Shown here in pieces: positions 26,383-36,754 of a stretch of DNA of 64,000 bases. The stretch covers positions 62,001-126,000 of the forward strand of contig NZ_LZGW01000032.1 of assembly GCF_001690275.1 (NCBI RefSeq). The letters are read 5' to 3'. Position 1 is the stretch's first letter. Each line of letters begins with the position of its first letter. The notes beneath the pieces are model-generated. The model was not told where the DNA came from and ran no database searches. It was given only the letters and a program-made list of their open reading frames with translations. Both the position numbers and the translations under genes were made by a program. Origin of the DNA: Gilliamella sp. WF3-4 (GTDB taxonomy: Bacteria; Pseudomonadota; Gammaproteobacteria; Enterobacterales; Orbaceae).

Positions 26383-27663
26383 TTAACTATTAAATGCACT
26401 TTCACCATGGCTATTGATGTCAAGCCCTTCTCTTTCATGTTCTTCTGACACACGCAAACCAACGCAAAGATCTGCAATTTTATAAGAAATAAAAGAAATA
26501 ACCGTGGTCCAAATTACACAAGTTATAATACTCATCAACTGAATAGCAACTTGGCTTACCATAGTAATACCTTGTGTATAACCGACACCGCCTAAGGATT
26601 CTGATGCAAATACACCTGTTAATATGCAACCGACGATGCCACATACACCATGTACACCAAATACGTCACAAGTGTCATCAATTTTTAGAATTCGTTTGAG
26701 TGTTGATACGCCCCAAACACCAGCAAAACCACAAATAAAGCCAATTAACATAGCCCCACCTACCCCGACTAGACCTGCGGCTGGCGTTACCCCTACTAAT
26801 CCAGCTATCACACCCGATGCTGAACCAAGGCAAGATGGTTTTCCGCGGAAGAACCATTCAGCCAATGTCCATGCTAAAACTGCGGCGGCAGTTGCTGCAA
26901 CTGTGTTAATAAAAGCTAAACCAGCAATTTCGTCAGCATGTGTTGATGAGCCGGCGTTGAAGCCAAACCATCCAATATAAAGAATGGCTGCACCAAGATA
27001 AACATAAGGCAAATTAAACGGTTTTAGTGGTTCACGATTATAACCAATGCGATTTTTGATAAAATAAGCACCAATTATTCCTGCAACCGCTGCATTAATA
27101 TGTACTACAGTGCCACCGGCAAAATCAAGTGCTCCCTCATCACCTAAGATACCACCACCCCATACCATATGCGCCATAGGAATATATGAAAATGTAAACC
27201 ATAGCACCATAAAAATGAGTACTGCTGAAAAACGAATCCGTTCAGCAAAAGCTCCCAGAATTAAGCAACAGGTAATGCAAGCAAACGATCCTTGGAATGC
27301 GACCCAAATTAATTCATAAATAGCTCCTGATACATTAGTAATACTTATACCTATTAATAATGCGTGATTCAAATTTCCATAAAACCAGTTACCCTCTCCA
27401 AAAGCAAGTGAATAACCATAAACAATCCATAACACAGAAATTAGCGAAAAAACAACCAATACTTGTGTTAACATCGATAACACATTTTTAGAGCGCAATA
27501 AACCACCATAAAATAAAGCAATGCCCGGAATAGACATAAACAGAACTAATGCTGTGCAGATCATCATAAATCCATTATCAGCTTTATCAGCTATGCCAAC
27601 TTCTCCAGCAAAAGCAGAACTTGAAAATAAAATCGTTAAATATAAAATAGCTTTTTTCAACAT
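26383..27663 (-). CDS. amtB: Ammonium transporter AmtB
   Basis: Trimeric inner-membrane channel for ammonium/ammonia. The 426-aa precursor has an N-terminal signal peptide (LTILFSSSAFAGE) and 11 membrane helices. Seen: the IPGIALFYGGLLRSKNVLS signature, WGGGILGDEGALDFAGGTVV with the first pore His just after, GWFGFNAGSS, and FGVHGVCGIVGCILTGVFAS with the second pore His. It is 21 bases downstream of glnK and the two form the usual glnK-amtB operon, in which uridylylated GlnK controls the channel. Confidence 0.97.
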   Translation of the reverse strand: MLKKAILYLTILFSSSAFAGEVGIADKADNGFMMICTALVLFMSIPGIALFYGGLLRSKNVLSMLTQVLVVFSLISVLWIVYGYSLAFGEGNWFYGNLNHALLIGISITNVSGAIYELIWVAFQGSFACITCCLILGAFAERIRFSAVLIFMVLWFTFSYIPMAHMVWGGGILGDEGALDFAGGTVVHINAAVAGIIGAYFIKNRIGYNREPLKPFNLPYVYLGAAILYIGWFGFNAGSSTHADEIAGLAFINTVAATAAAVLAWTLAEWFFRGKPSCLGSASGVIAGLVGVTPAAGLVGVGGAMLIGFICGFAGVWGVSTLKRILKIDDTCDVFGVHGVCGIVGCILTGVFASESLGGVGYTQGITMVSQVAIQLMSIITCVIWTTVISFISYKIADLCVGLRVSEEHEREGLDINSHGESAFNS

Positions 27664-27684
27664 AATGATACCCTTAACAATAAA

Positions 27685-28023
27685 TTACAGCGCCGAGTCA
27701 TCGGTTTCACCAGTGCGTATACGCACTACATGTTCAAGTGCAGTGACAAAAATTTTGCCATCGCCAATTTTGCCAGTATGCGCAGCCTTAGCTACAGTGC
27801 TAATAACCTCGTCAAGCTGATCATCGCTAATGGCTAAGTCGATTTTAACTTTAGGTAAAAAATTGACATTATATTCGGCACCACGATATAGCTCTGCATG
27901 GCCTTTTTGACGCCCAAAACCTTTAACCTCAGTGACAGTTAATCCTGTAATACCTATATTAGATAACGCTTCTCTAACTTCTTCTAATTTGAAAGGTTTT
28001 ATAACTACAGTGACTAATTTCAT
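27685..28023 (-). CDS. glnK: Nitrogen regulatory protein P-II (GlnK)
   Basis: Trimeric PII signal protein of 112 aa that senses 2-oxoglutarate, ATP/ADP and (via uridylylation) glutamine. Tyr51 of the T-loop (YRGAEYNVNFLPK) is the uridylylation site; the KGFGRQKGHAELYRG loop and C-terminal TGKIGDGKIFV match PROSITE-type PII signatures. Linkage to amtB and the sigma-54 promoter mark it as GlnK rather than GlnB. GGAGC precedes the ATG. Confidence 0.96.
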   Translation of the reverse strand: MKLVTVVIKPFKLEEVREALSNIGITGLTVTEVKGFGRQKGHAELYRGAEYNVNFLPKVKIDLAISDDQLDEVISTVAKAAHTGKIGDGKIFVTALEHVVRIRTGETDDSAL

Positions 28024-28060
28024 TTAATGCTCCTAATAAATTTGAGATACAAAATGAATA

Positions 28061-28078
28061 ATGCAAAGAACATGCCAG
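28061..28078 (-). promoter_or_regulatory. Sigma-54 promoter of glnK-amtB
   Basis: Minus strand TGGCATG, four bases, TTGCA: a near-consensus -24/-12 element (TGGCACG N4 TTGCW) with exact spacing, about 38 bases before glnK. Confidence 0.85.
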
Positions 28079-28220
28079 AAATTGATAACTTGAACTAAAT
28101 TGCGTTATTTAAAAAGAATATGGAAGGTAGTTGAAATAAAGATCTAGGCTTAATCGTTTTTCTCAATGATGAGTAATATAAATAATTACAGTTTATTTGG
28201 ATACTTTAACTATTAGCCAC

Positions 28221-28254
28221 GCACTAATCTGGTGCCAATGCATATTAGTAGTGC
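28221..28254. promoter_or_regulatory. Two NtrC-like enhancer sites
   Basis: GCACTAATCTGGTGC (28221-28235) is a full NtrC-type palindrome (GCAC N7 GTGC); GCATATTAGTAGTGC (28240-28254) is a weaker second copy. They lie about 145 bases upstream of the sigma-54 promoter, a normal enhancer distance, and just after the dgt stop codon. Confidence 0.75.
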
Positions 28255-28280
28255 CCAATCATTTAATCAATTGCTACAAG

Positions 28281-29768
28281 CTAGAATGTGACCATTAACT
28301 TGCGATATTCATCATAAGCAAAGTGATCGGTCATACCACTAATATAATCTTGCAATAATCGGCATCGGTAATAAAATTCCATACACACGAAACTTGTTTT
28401 ATTTGAATTAAGTTCGCTGATTGCTTGTTTATAAGCGACACAATGTTTTGAGGATAATTTATGATATAAGCGTGTCTCAATGGGATAATGTTTGTGATAT
28501 TGATTGTCAACCAATTTTAAAAAGTCATGAGTTGGCATATTAAGCAATGGACTATAAATATCAAGCAACCCACTAATAATTCGGTATCCTTGAAGTTCAA
28601 TATTTTCGACCGATTCATGATTGAATACATGTTCAAATCCAACTTTTTTAAAAATATTTAGTAATTTATATTCAGCGCTATGATCTTCAAGTAAAGCATA
28701 ATTAAATGATCCATGATAGATTGCTTCAATATTTTCAATAACACGTTCCGCTGCATGGGGTACCAGCTTACCGATAGTGTTAACACGTAAATACATAAAG
28801 AACTGATCAATACCAATAGCATCAAATCCATTCTGTTTTAAGTTTTCATAAGGTCGATTCACAATGGTATCAAACAGATCGTCTTTTTTAACTGGTCCCC
28901 ATGCTTCTGCTAGGTATACGTAGAGCTGTTTTACTGTTAGGATTTTCTTTTCAACAGCATCTTCTAGATCTGCAATGCAATATGAGATATCGTCGGCAGC
29001 TTCCATAATGTAGGTCAATGGATATCGATGGAATGGTTTAATATCAAGCTGTTTAGATAGCTCTTTTATAAATGGCTCTTCTGATAAATAATAACCTGGC
29101 TTTTTCATTAAATAAGAAAATTCAGCCGGCACTTGTTTAGACCAATAGGCCGGTTTGGAATATTTAAGAATTGAGGCAATTTGTGAATAGGTTAAATTAA
29201 GACGCAATATTGTATGCACTAATCGAATTGCTTGTGCATTACCTTCAAAATTAGATAGATCTTGGCGGATTTTTGTTTTAAGTTTTTTGATTTCATCGGT
29301 ATCGTTATCATTTATATCAAGTTCACTATAAGCTGTGGGTTTTCCAAGCCCTAGGCGTAACGTAAACCATTGATTAATAGCAGCCTCACCAAAATGACCA
29401 AATGGGGGATTGCCAATATCGTGCATTAAACAGGCCATCTCAACCAGACTTTCGATAGCCATTACGCAATTATCAAATCCATATTTTTCTAGTTGCCTAG
29501 ATTTGCTTAGTCGATTGACGATTTCTTTAACAATATAGCGACCCACTTGTTGCACTTCCATAGAATGAGTGAGCCGTGTTCTAACCACTGAATTTCGTTC
29601 TAGTGGAAAGACTTGCGTTTTTTGTTGTAATCGACGAATGGCAGCGGAATTAATAATACGCTCGCGATCGCTTTCAAAACAACGCACTATTGAGTACTCA
29701 TCAGACAGTATTTCACGCTGTTTACTGGCGTAACGCTGATAATTAATTTTTTGGTTGAAGTTGACCAT
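28281..29768 (-). CDS. dgt: dGTP triphosphohydrolase
   Basis: Hydrolyses dGTP to deoxyguanosine and triphosphate, controlling dNTP pools. The 495-aa HD-domain enzyme matches E. coli Dgt: [20 protein letters not shown] near the start, [14 protein letters not shown], and the metal-binding [18 protein letters not shown] 29768 ([13 protein letters not shown]) is preferred over the open-frame ATG at 29792. It is 47 bases downstream of purK on the same strand and may be read from the purEK promoter. Confidence 0.94.
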   Translation of the reverse strand: MVNFNQKINYQRYASKQREILSDEYSIVRCFESDRERIINSAAIRRLQQKTQVFPLERNSVVRTRLTHSMEVQQVGRYIVKEIVNRLSKSRQLEKYGFDNCVMAIESLVEMACLMHDIGNPPFGHFGEAAINQWFTLRLGLGKPTAYSELDINDNDTDEIKKLKTKIRQDLSNFEGNAQAIRLVHTILRLNLTYSQIASILKYSKPAYWSKQVPAEFSYLMKKPGYYLSEEPFIKELSKQLDIKPFHRYPLTYIMEAADDISYCIADLEDAVEKKILTVKQLYVYLAEAWGPVKKDDLFDTIVNRPYENLKQNGFDAIGIDQFFMYLRVNTIGKLVPHAAERVIENIEAIYHGSFNYALLEDHSAEYKLLNIFKKVGFEHVFNHESVENIELQGYRIISGLLDIYSPLLNMPTHDFLKLVDNQYHKHYPIETRLYHKLSSKHCVAYKQAISELNSNKTSFVCMEFYYRCRLLQDYISGMTDHFAYDEYRKLMVTF

Positions 29769-29815
29769 GGATCTACCCTTAAATTTAATCACCTTGATTG
29801 GTTTAACTTACTAAA

Positions 29816-30892
29816 TTACAATAATTTTTGTTTTGCCCATTCAATGCTTATTTGATAATCACAAGGCAATAGCAATATTAAAGTGTCTAATGCTTTTAGC
29901 AATTTGTCAGGTTGATTATGAGTTAAATTTAAATGCCCTACTTTACGCCCAACTCGGACTTCTTTTTCATACCAATGTAGATGAACTAAATCGATAGATA
30001 ACCAATTAATATTTAATTCTGTGCCAATTAAATTAACCATAACCGAAGGTGAAAACACATCAGGTTTAGGTAATGGCAGCCCTAATATAGCTCGGAGATG
30101 TAGCTCAAATTGGCTTATTGAGGCACCATTTTGCGTCCAATGTCCACTATTATGCACACGTGGTGCAAGTTCATTGATCAGTAAATCATCACCAACAATA
30201 AAACACTCCATTGCCATCACACCAATATAATTTAATTTATGCATAATGGCAGATAGCATTTTTTCAGCTTTTGCCTGTAATAATGAGTGGGAAGCATTAG
30301 GTAATGCAACACTCATTTTTAATATGCCATCTTGATGTAAGTTATGAGTAAGGGGGTAAAATACTGTTTCACCTTTTGCGTTACGAGCGCCCACTAATGA
30401 CATCTCTTCGTCAAATGGAATAGCTTGTTCAACAATAGCGTGCTGATAGAGATCATCTGGCACGTTTATTGGGTTATTAACCGAAATTCGCCATTGCCCT
30501 CGCCCATCATAACCACCAGTGCGACGTTTAACAATTAATAGCTCACCCAGTTCGGTAAACAGTTTTTGCCAATCCTGAGATTGATTAAGTAAAAACCATT
30601 TAGCGGTAGGTAAACCAAGTTGATCGAGTAGCTGTTTTTGCGTTAAACGATCAGCAATAAGCGGAAAGATATCTCGATTAATAAAATGAGGGTGTTTAGC
30701 TAGAATCTGTGTAAATGGTGTATCTGACCAACGTTCTATTTCGGCGGTTATCACTGATTGTTGATATGGAATTGTCGTTGGTTCTTCCTCTAACCCTACA
30801 GGGTAGACTTTAATACCTAATGGTTCACCAGCTTGCTTAAGCATTCGTCCTAATTGCCCGTTACCCAGTACACAAACAGATCGAAGTTTCAT
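29816..30892 (-). CDS. purK: N5-carboxyaminoimidazole ribonucleotide synthase
   Basis: ATP-grasp enzyme that carboxylates AIR to N5-CAIR in purine synthesis. Seen: N-terminal VCVLGNGQLGRMLKQAGEPLG, the ATP-grasp KRRTGGYDGRGQWR, EQAIPFDEEMSLVGAR and NELAPRVHNSGHWTQNG. The start at 30892 (MKLRSVCVLG) fits the family; an ATG three codons upstream would overlap purE. About 358 aa, as expected. Partner of purE in a two-gene operon. Confidence 0.96.
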   Translation of the reverse strand: MKLRSVCVLGNGQLGRMLKQAGEPLGIKVYPVGLEEEPTTIPYQQSVITAEIERWSDTPFTQILAKHPHFINRDIFPLIADRLTQKQLLDQLGLPTAKWFLLNQSQDWQKLFTELGELLIVKRRTGGYDGRGQWRISVNNPINVPDDLYQHAIVEQAIPFDEEMSLVGARNAKGETVFYPLTHNLHQDGILKMSVALPNASHSLLQAKAEKMLSAIMHKLNYIGVMAMECFIVGDDLLINELAPRVHNSGHWTQNGASISQFELHLRAILGLPLPKPDVFSPSVMVNLIGTELNINWLSIDLVHLHWYEKEVRVGRKVGHLNLTHNQPDKLLKALDTLILLLPCDYQISIEWAKQKLL

Positions 30893-30893
30893 A

Positions 30894-31394
30894 TTATGCA
30901 TTCACTCTTGGATCGGGATGATTTAATACATCATCCGTTTGATTTAATCGCCATGTTGATAAACGTTGATAAATAGCTTTATCATGCAAAGCTAAAATTT
31001 GCGCAGCAAGTAATGCCGCATTGGCTGCCCCCGATTTGCCTATTGCCAATGTGCCAACAGGAATGCCTTTAGGCATTTGCACAATGGAATATAAGCTATC
31101 AACGCCACTTAGGGTAGCAGTTTGCACGGGAACACCGAATACAGGAACGAGTGTTTTGGCTGCTAACATGCCAGGTAAATGGGCAGCACCACCAGCACCC
31201 GCAATGATCACATCAAAGCCTTTTTGCTTAGCATCTTCGGCAAAGCGAAATAATTTATCAGGAGTACGGTGAGCAGAAACGATTTCAACATGGTAGGGAA
31301 TAATCAATGTATCAAGAATATCAGCGGCATGTTGCATTGTATTCCAATCACTTTTAGATCCCATAACAATGGCAATTTTAGGTTGAGTGTGCAT
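30894..31394 (-). CDS. purE: N5-carboxyaminoimidazole ribonucleotide mutase
   Basis: Converts N5-CAIR to CAIR; octameric cytoplasmic enzyme of 166 aa. Motifs: [35 protein letters not shown] with the catalytic His, [20 protein letters not shown] and [20 protein letters not shown]. First gene of purEK. No convincing PurR box was found upstream. Confidence 0.97.
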   Translation of the reverse strand: MHTQPKIAIVMGSKSDWNTMQHAADILDTLIIPYHVEIVSAHRTPDKLFRFAEDAKQKGFDVIIAGAGGAAHLPGMLAAKTLVPVFGVPVQTATLSGVDSLYSIVQMPKGIPVGTLAIGKSGAANAALLAAQILALHDKAIYQRLSTWRLNQTDDVLNHPDPRVNA

Positions 31395-31529
31395 AGCAAA
31401 TGTGAGAATAATTAAAATAGAATGTATGCAAAGTATACACTAAAATTTTGTTAATGGGGATCATAATGGCTTTATCACTTAGCAACAAAAAAGCTACAAT
31501 TAACGAGGTAAAGAAAATAACCTTAGAGG

Positions 31530-31553
31530 TATCGCCGAATAGTATCGGCGATA
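31530..31553. terminator. Hairpin between the ridA-like gene and purE
   Basis: Perfect 9-bp inverted repeat TATCGCCGA / TCGGCGATA with a 6-base loop, 9 bases after the stop codon of the minus-strand RidA gene. It has no real T tract, so it may be a processing or Rho-independent end of low strength. Confidence 0.5.
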
Positions 31554-31562
31554 ATAGAAAAA

Positions 31563-31913
31563 CTAGGCTTTTACTGCTGCCACGATTTTCATTTCTATCA
31601 AATATTCTTTTTTCATTAACTCAGCTTGCACTGTACAACGTACTGGTGCACTACCTTGAGCTACCCATTCGTCCCATGCTTTATTCATACCTGCAAAGTC
31701 ACTTTTATTAACTAAAAATAATGTTACATCTAATATACGCGTTTTATCACTGTTAGCTCGGGCTAATATTTTGTCAATTTCAGCTAATGCACTTTTGGTT
31801 TGCACATAAGCGTCATTTTCAAGATTAGTAGGAACGCTTGTGTAATAAATAACGTTATTATGGATCACAGCTTCAGACCAACGATCATCTGGATCAATTC
31901 GAGTTATTGTCAT
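31563..31913 (-). CDS. yoaB: RidA-family protein, YoaB-like
   Basis: A 116-aa member of the RidA/YjgF/UK114 family, whose best-known members deaminate reactive enamine/imine intermediates. The sequence follows enteric YoaB closely: MTITRIDPDDRWSEAVIHNN, ILDVTLFLVNKSDFAGMNKA and APVRCTVQAELM, the last holding the family Arg. In E. coli yoaB is beside yoaA; here yoaA lies about 14 kb away, so the pair has been separated. Located 24 bases downstream of uvrB. Confidence 0.88.
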   Translation of the reverse strand: MTITRIDPDDRWSEAVIHNNVIYYTSVPTNLENDAYVQTKSALAEIDKILARANSDKTRILDVTLFLVNKSDFAGMNKAWDEWVAQGSAPVRCTVQAELMKKEYLIEMKIVAAVKA

Positions 31914-31937
31914 CTTTTTTCCTTGTTAAATGCGCCA

Positions 31938-33941
31938 TCAAGATACTTTTATAAAATCCGCACGTAATTTTTTTATTTCATCACGCAACACACCTGCTTT
32001 TTCAAATTCAAGATTTTGAGCAGCTTCATACATCATTGCTTCAAGTTCTTTCACTTTTGCTTGTACTTCTTTAACTGAAACATAATGGTATGGTTTGCCT
32101 GGTTCAAATGCCTGTACTTTGGCTGTTGACTTTTTAGTGCTTAAACCTGCTTCTAATATGTCTTTAATTTCTTTGCGTACCGATTTTGGTGTAATGCCAT
32201 GCGTTGTATTAAAGTCTTCTTGTTTTTTTCGACGGCGAGAAGTTTCGTCAATCGTTTTTTGCATAGCTGGCGTTATTCTATCAGCATACAATATGGCTTT
32301 ACCATTCACATTTCGAGCTGCGCGCCCAACGGTTTGAATGAGAGAACTTTCCGAGCGCAAAAAACCTTCACGATCAGCATCTAATATTGCCACTAAAGAG
32401 ACTTCTGGTATATCTAGCCCTTCTCTTAATAAGTTAATCCCAACGAGTACATCCACTTTTCCTAAGCGTAAATCTCGAATTATTTCCATTCGTTCAACTG
32501 TGTTGATATCTGAATGTAAGTATTTTACATTGACACTATGTTCTGACAAATAGTCAGTTAAGTTCTCTGCCATACGTTTAGTTAGTGTAGTTACTAATAT
32601 TCGCTCGTCGTTATTAATACGAATTTTGATTTCAGATAGCAGATCATCAACTTGTGTAGCAACGGGCCTAACCTCGATAATAGGATCGAGCAGCCCCGTA
32701 GGCCTAACTACTTGCTCAATGATTTCTCCACCAGATTTTTCTATTTCATATTTGGCTGGTGTTGCTGATACATAAATAGTTTGTGGCATAATATTTTCAA
32801 ATTCAGTAAACTTTAAAGGTCGATTGTCTAGCGCTGATGGTAAGCGGAATCCATATTCAACCAAATTAAGTTTTCGAGAACGATCACCATTATACATTGC
32901 CCCCAATTGCGGAATAGCAACATGAGATTCGTCAATAAACAATAAACCATCTGCTGGCAAGTAATCAAATAACGTTGCAGGTGGATCACCTGGATTGCGT
33001 TGAGCTAGAAAGCGTGAATAATTTTCTATCCCAGAGCAGTAACCAAGTTCACTCATCATTTCAATATCAAATAGTGTTCGCTGGGTTAAACGTTGCTCTT
33101 CCAATAGGCGATTATTGTCTAATAACACCTTTTGCCGTTCTTTTAGCTCCTGTTTAATTTGTGCTATGGCATTTTCCATAATATTTCTTGGTGTAACATA
33201 GTGCGTTTTAGGATAAATGGTGATTCGCGATACTTCACTAACACTGCTACCTGTTAAAGGATCGAACATTACAATACGATCGACTTCATCATCAAATAGC
33301 TCAACACGTACAGCAAGCTCATCAGAGTCAGCAGGAAAAATATCTATCACATCCCCTCTCACGCGAAACGTACCACGGCTAAAGTTTATTTCGTTACGAG
33401 TGTATTGCAATTCAGCCAAACGAGTTAAGATTGAGCGCTGATCAGTAATCGTGCCTTTTGTTAAGTGCAATATCATCGACATATACGTTTCTGGCGCACC
33501 TAAACCATAAATGGCTGAAACCGAAGCAACGATCACAACATCACGCCGTTCTAATAGTGATTTAGTGGCAGAAAGACGCATTTGTTCTATATGTTCATTG
33601 ATTGATGCATCTTTTTCAATAAAAGTATCAGTTGATGGCACATAAGATTCAGGTTGATAGTAATCATAATAAGATACAAAATATTCCACCGCATTTTCCG
33701 GGAAAAAAGCCTTCATTTCGCCATATAACTGGGCTGCTAATGTTTTATTGGGCGCCAAAATGATTGTAGGGCGGTTATGCTGAGCAATAACATTTGCCAT
33801 AGTAAATGTTTTACCCGATCCTGTTACCCCTAATAAAGTTTGATGTGCAATTCCGTCATCAAGATTTTGATTAATTTTTTTTATAGCTTCAGGTTGATCA
33901 CCAGCGGGCTTAAATTCGGAACATAATTTAAATTTTTTCAT
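31938..33941 (-). CDS. uvrB: Excinuclease ABC subunit B
   Basis: DNA-damage recognition helicase of nucleotide excision repair. The 667-aa protein holds all family parts: Walker [13 protein letters not shown], the beta-hairpin [16 protein letters not shown]-like LLFIDESHV, helicase motif [29 protein letters not shown] and a C-terminal UvrC-binding UVR motif ([20 protein letters not shown]). No LexA box was found upstream, so SOS control is not evident. Confidence 0.98.
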   Translation of the reverse strand: MKKFKLCSEFKPAGDQPEAIKKINQNLDDGIAHQTLLGVTGSGKTFTMANVIAQHNRPTIILAPNKTLAAQLYGEMKAFFPENAVEYFVSYYDYYQPESYVPSTDTFIEKDASINEHIEQMRLSATKSLLERRDVVIVASVSAIYGLGAPETYMSMILHLTKGTITDQRSILTRLAELQYTRNEINFSRGTFRVRGDVIDIFPADSDELAVRVELFDDEVDRIVMFDPLTGSSVSEVSRITIYPKTHYVTPRNIMENAIAQIKQELKERQKVLLDNNRLLEEQRLTQRTLFDIEMMSELGYCSGIENYSRFLAQRNPGDPPATLFDYLPADGLLFIDESHVAIPQLGAMYNGDRSRKLNLVEYGFRLPSALDNRPLKFTEFENIMPQTIYVSATPAKYEIEKSGGEIIEQVVRPTGLLDPIIEVRPVATQVDDLLSEIKIRINNDERILVTTLTKRMAENLTDYLSEHSVNVKYLHSDINTVERMEIIRDLRLGKVDVLVGINLLREGLDIPEVSLVAILDADREGFLRSESSLIQTVGRAARNVNGKAILYADRITPAMQKTIDETSRRRKKQEDFNTTHGITPKSVRKEIKDILEAGLSTKKSTAKVQAFEPGKPYHYVSVKEVQAKVKELEAMMYEAAQNLEFEKAGVLRDEIKKLRADFIKVS

Positions 33942-33976
33942 TACTCACAACCTAATATTTTACCTATTAATAAAAA

Positions 33977-34004
33977 ATTATCCCCAAAAGGACTTGACCT
34001 TCAA
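33977..34004 (-). promoter_or_regulatory. Possible sigma-70 promoter for uvrB
   Basis: Minus strand TTGAAG (34004-33999), 16-base spacer, GATAAT (33982-33977), about 36 bases before the uvrB ATG. Confidence 0.4.
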
Positions 34005-34324
34005 AAATCTTCTATTTTTTGTTCAGCTTCCTTTTTAATTTATAAAAAAAACAACAAATGCACCTCTTGATTTATGGTATCTTATTGATATTAAACAAAA
34101 AACATTTTTATGCTTAAGTTACAATCAAATCAAGAAAAATCCTGATAGTGACTGGGGTTAGCGCTTTTTTCAATAAACTATTAACAGAGTTATCCACAGG
34201 TAACGGGGATAACTTCATAAGTGTAGCCTTTATAAAATGTTTTCATTTATCAAGATAAATTTTCAAAAAAAAATCCTTTTTATTTTGAAGATCATTTCTA
34301 TTTTTAACATCAATTTTAATAGTT
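34005..34324. other. Gap between modF and uvrB with paired DnaA-box-like sites
   Basis: No gene. A perfect DnaA box TTATCCACA at 34190-34198 and an opposed TTATCCCCG (minus strand, 34212-34204) form the inverted repeat AGTTATCC / GGATAACT (34188-34195, 34207-34214). A further TTATCCCCA lies at 33979-33987 inside the uvrB promoter. No AT-rich 13-mer array or replication gene is near, so an origin is not claimed. Confidence 0.5.
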
Positions 34325-35797
34325 CTAACTAATTATTTTACTTAGCTGTTCAATTTGATATTGATAGCTATGATCAAACTCAGGAACAAAAGTTAATCGA
34401 TGTGTGATGCATTTTGGGGCATCCTCAGCATGATGAGAAACAAATATCAACTGTGTGTGCCCCTCATTAATTAAACGATCTATCCAGCGTTTTACTAATT
34501 CTCTATTAAGATGATCAAGCCCTTGTAACGGTTCATCTAAAATAAGCAGTGTCGGATGTTTGACCAAAGCTCTGGCAATAAGTATTAACCTTTGTTGCCC
34601 CCAAGAAAGCGACTGAAACGGTTTATCGGCTTGCGCTTGCAACCCTAGCAATTGTAACCATTCATCAACCAGTTTAGCTTGTTTATCACTTGTTGCTTGG
34701 TAAACACCAATCGAATCAAAATAGCCAGACAATAACACGGTTTTAACACTAGAACTAACACGATAATTCAAATGCAAGCTACTGCTCACATAACCGATAT
34801 GGCGTTTAATATCCCAAATCGTTTCACCCGAACCACGTTTGCGCCCAAATAAAGTAAGATCATTGCTATATCCTTGCGGATGATCGCCTGTTATTAAACT
34901 TAATAACGTTGATTTACCTGCGCCATTAGGCCCAACAATTTGCCAATTTTGCTTGGCTTTTACTTGCCAAGTTAATCCATTAATAATTGCTTTATCATCA
35001 TAATAGACATAACCATTTTTTAATATGACACGATCTAATTGATCGGCTAATGGTGTTGGGGGTTCATCGGCCTCTGGTAAGGACATATTGGGTATATTTT
35101 CTAAATCAGCTAATTGCTTAACTGTTGTATCGTTTAATATTGTGTGCTTTGTGTCAATTTTCAATAGTTGACAATCGGCTAATATGCCAATATTTTCGAT
35201 AAAAGTAGGGATCTCGTTAAATCGATTTAAAACAAGAGCAATAGTGACTCCTTGCTTTGCAAGCACTGCAAGTATTTCTACTAAATTTTCACGGGATGCG
35301 GCATCTAAACCATCAAAAGGTTCATCTAATATTAAAAAATCAGGTTGTTGCATTAGCGCTCGGCAGATTAGCGTTTTACGTGTTTCCCCCGTTGAAAGAT
35401 ATTTAAAACGTCTAAGTAATAAATGTTCAATCCCAAATTGTTGTGCTAGTTGCTGGCAAAGCTCTTGATTACTCATATTTTGTTGAATAATTTGTTCAGT
35501 GCTCAGCCCCGTATCATTTTCACCTTCACTTAACATGTCAGTATTGTTTCGCTTCCATTCATCATTAATCAGTTTTTGAAGTTGTTCAAAAGAGATATCA
35601 ACTATAGATTTAAATTGATTGATAATTTTCCCTGATAATAGTTTTTGTTTGCCAGCCAATGCTTTAGCAAGTACAGATTTACCACTGCCATTACGCCCCA
35701 CAAAAGCAACATTACCAGCTTGTTGAATTGTTAATGATTCAATGGTAAAAACTTGGTAGTCATTAATTTTAAAATGTGCATTTTCTATCTGTAGCAT
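34325..35797 (-). CDS. modF: Molybdate-linked tandem ABC ATPase ModF
   Basis: Cytoplasmic protein of 490 aa made of two ABC ATPase domains and no membrane part. First domain: Walker A VGRNGSGKS, signature LSTGETRK, Walker B FLILDEPFDG. Second: GPNGAGKS, LSWGQQRL, LLILDEPLQG. This is the ModF (PhrA) layout; its exact role in molybdate handling is unclear. It follows modE by 15 bases, as in E. coli modEF. Confidence 0.92.
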   Translation of the reverse strand: MLQIENAHFKINDYQVFTIESLTIQQAGNVAFVGRNGSGKSVLAKALAGKQKLLSGKIINQFKSIVDISFEQLQKLINDEWKRNNTDMLSEGENDTGLSTEQIIQQNMSNQELCQQLAQQFGIEHLLLRRFKYLSTGETRKTLICRALMQQPDFLILDEPFDGLDAASRENLVEILAVLAKQGVTIALVLNRFNEIPTFIENIGILADCQLLKIDTKHTILNDTTVKQLADLENIPNMSLPEADEPPTPLADQLDRVILKNGYVYYDDKAIINGLTWQVKAKQNWQIVGPNGAGKSTLLSLITGDHPQGYSNDLTLFGRKRGSGETIWDIKRHIGYVSSSLHLNYRVSSSVKTVLLSGYFDSIGVYQATSDKQAKLVDEWLQLLGLQAQADKPFQSLSWGQQRLILIARALVKHPTLLILDEPLQGLDHLNRELVKRWIDRLINEGHTQLIFVSHHAEDAPKCITHRLTFVPEFDHSYQYQIEQLSKIIS

Positions 35798-35812
35798 GAT
35801 AACCTCATATTA

Positions 35813-36589
35813 CTAAACTAATGTAGTAACAATAATATGTTGTGGATTAATAGATAGTTTAACCTGTTTGCCTATAATTAATCTCGATTGCTTAATTTCA
35901 TTAGCTAATTTGCTAGCATAAAGCACAATGCCAGAGGGTAGTGAGCAAGCGATTTCACTCCATTTGCCATCAGTCGTGATTTTTTCAATAGTGACCGATA
36001 GGCAGTTCTCATTAGCATCGTTCAATTCAATTAAGGGAGCTTTAATTAGCAACAAGACTGTTTTATCTGTACCCAACTTTAACCGTTCAATACTTGGTTG
36101 AGTGATGTAAGCTTTTAGCTCTGTTTTATTATCACTTAACTGCACAGTAATAAATCCAGCAATCCCACTTGTTTGAATCTGTTTAACAGCACCATATAAC
36201 TGATTACGTGCACTAGTTTGCAAAGATAAACTGGCTGTGGCTTTTAGAATATCATCTAATGGAATTTTGTCGTCACTAAGAATATTAAATGCTTTTTGTT
36301 GTAGATGAGTTAATAATTCATAAAGTTGAATAAACCTAACAGCATAGGCACTCAACTTAGTTCCTCCTCCATTTTTACCACCAATTGCTGTAATTAAAAA
36401 AGGCTTAGGCGCTAGCTTGTTAATCTCATTGATAGCGTCCCATGCTGTTTTATAGCTGACCCCAATTTCCTTGGCAGCTTGACTTAATGACCCCGTTTGT
36501 TCAATAGCTTTTAACAACGCAATGCGCCTCGGGTCGGTAAATAGCTGTTGATGAATATTCAACGTTAATAAAATTTCAGGAGAAAACAT
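35813..36589 (-). CDS. modE: Molybdate-responsive transcriptional regulator ModE
   Basis: Dimeric regulator that binds molybdate and represses modABC. The 258-aa protein has an N-terminal winged HTH (ALLKAIEQTGSLSQAAKEIGVSYKTAWDAINEIN) with the GGKNGGGTKLS loop, then two MOP repeats (ARNQLYGAVKQIQ and later SEIACSLPSGIVLYASKLANEI). Divergent from modA, with a probable ModE operator between them. Forms an operon with modF. Confidence 0.95.
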   Translation of the reverse strand: MFSPEILLTLNIHQQLFTDPRRIALLKAIEQTGSLSQAAKEIGVSYKTAWDAINEINKLAPKPFLITAIGGKNGGGTKLSAYAVRFIQLYELLTHLQQKAFNILSDDKIPLDDILKATASLSLQTSARNQLYGAVKQIQTSGIAGFITVQLSDNKTELKAYITQPSIERLKLGTDKTVLLLIKAPLIELNDANENCLSVTIEKITTDGKWSEIACSLPSGIVLYASKLANEIKQSRLIIGKQVKLSINPQHIIVTTLV

Positions 36590-36754
36590 AATGTAACACC
36601 ATGAACAATCAACTAATTAAAGGAAAGAGTAAGGTAATTATTGTAGACCCTTTTTGACATTCCTTCAAAAAAGTTAAAAATCTTATTGGTTGTTTTATAA
36701 AAAACCGTTTTATAGAATTTGTTTAATTGTACTTTATAAATAAAGTTTGTTATT

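Noticed and set aside
31395-31447. PurR operator before purEK
   Set aside because: ATGCAAAGTATAC is only loosely similar to the PurR consensus and lacks its central CG and symmetry.
31448-31711. 87-codon plus-strand frame over the yoaB 3' end
   Set aside because: Runs antisense through the RidA gene and its hairpin; no protein-like composition.
33942-34140. LexA box before uvrB
   Set aside because: No CTGT-N8-ACAG palindrome was found; repeated ACAG motifs are direct, not inverted.
34141-34220. Possible replication origin at the DnaA boxes
   Set aside because: Only one perfect box plus two near matches, no unwinding 13-mers and no dnaA, mnmG or other origin-linked gene nearby.
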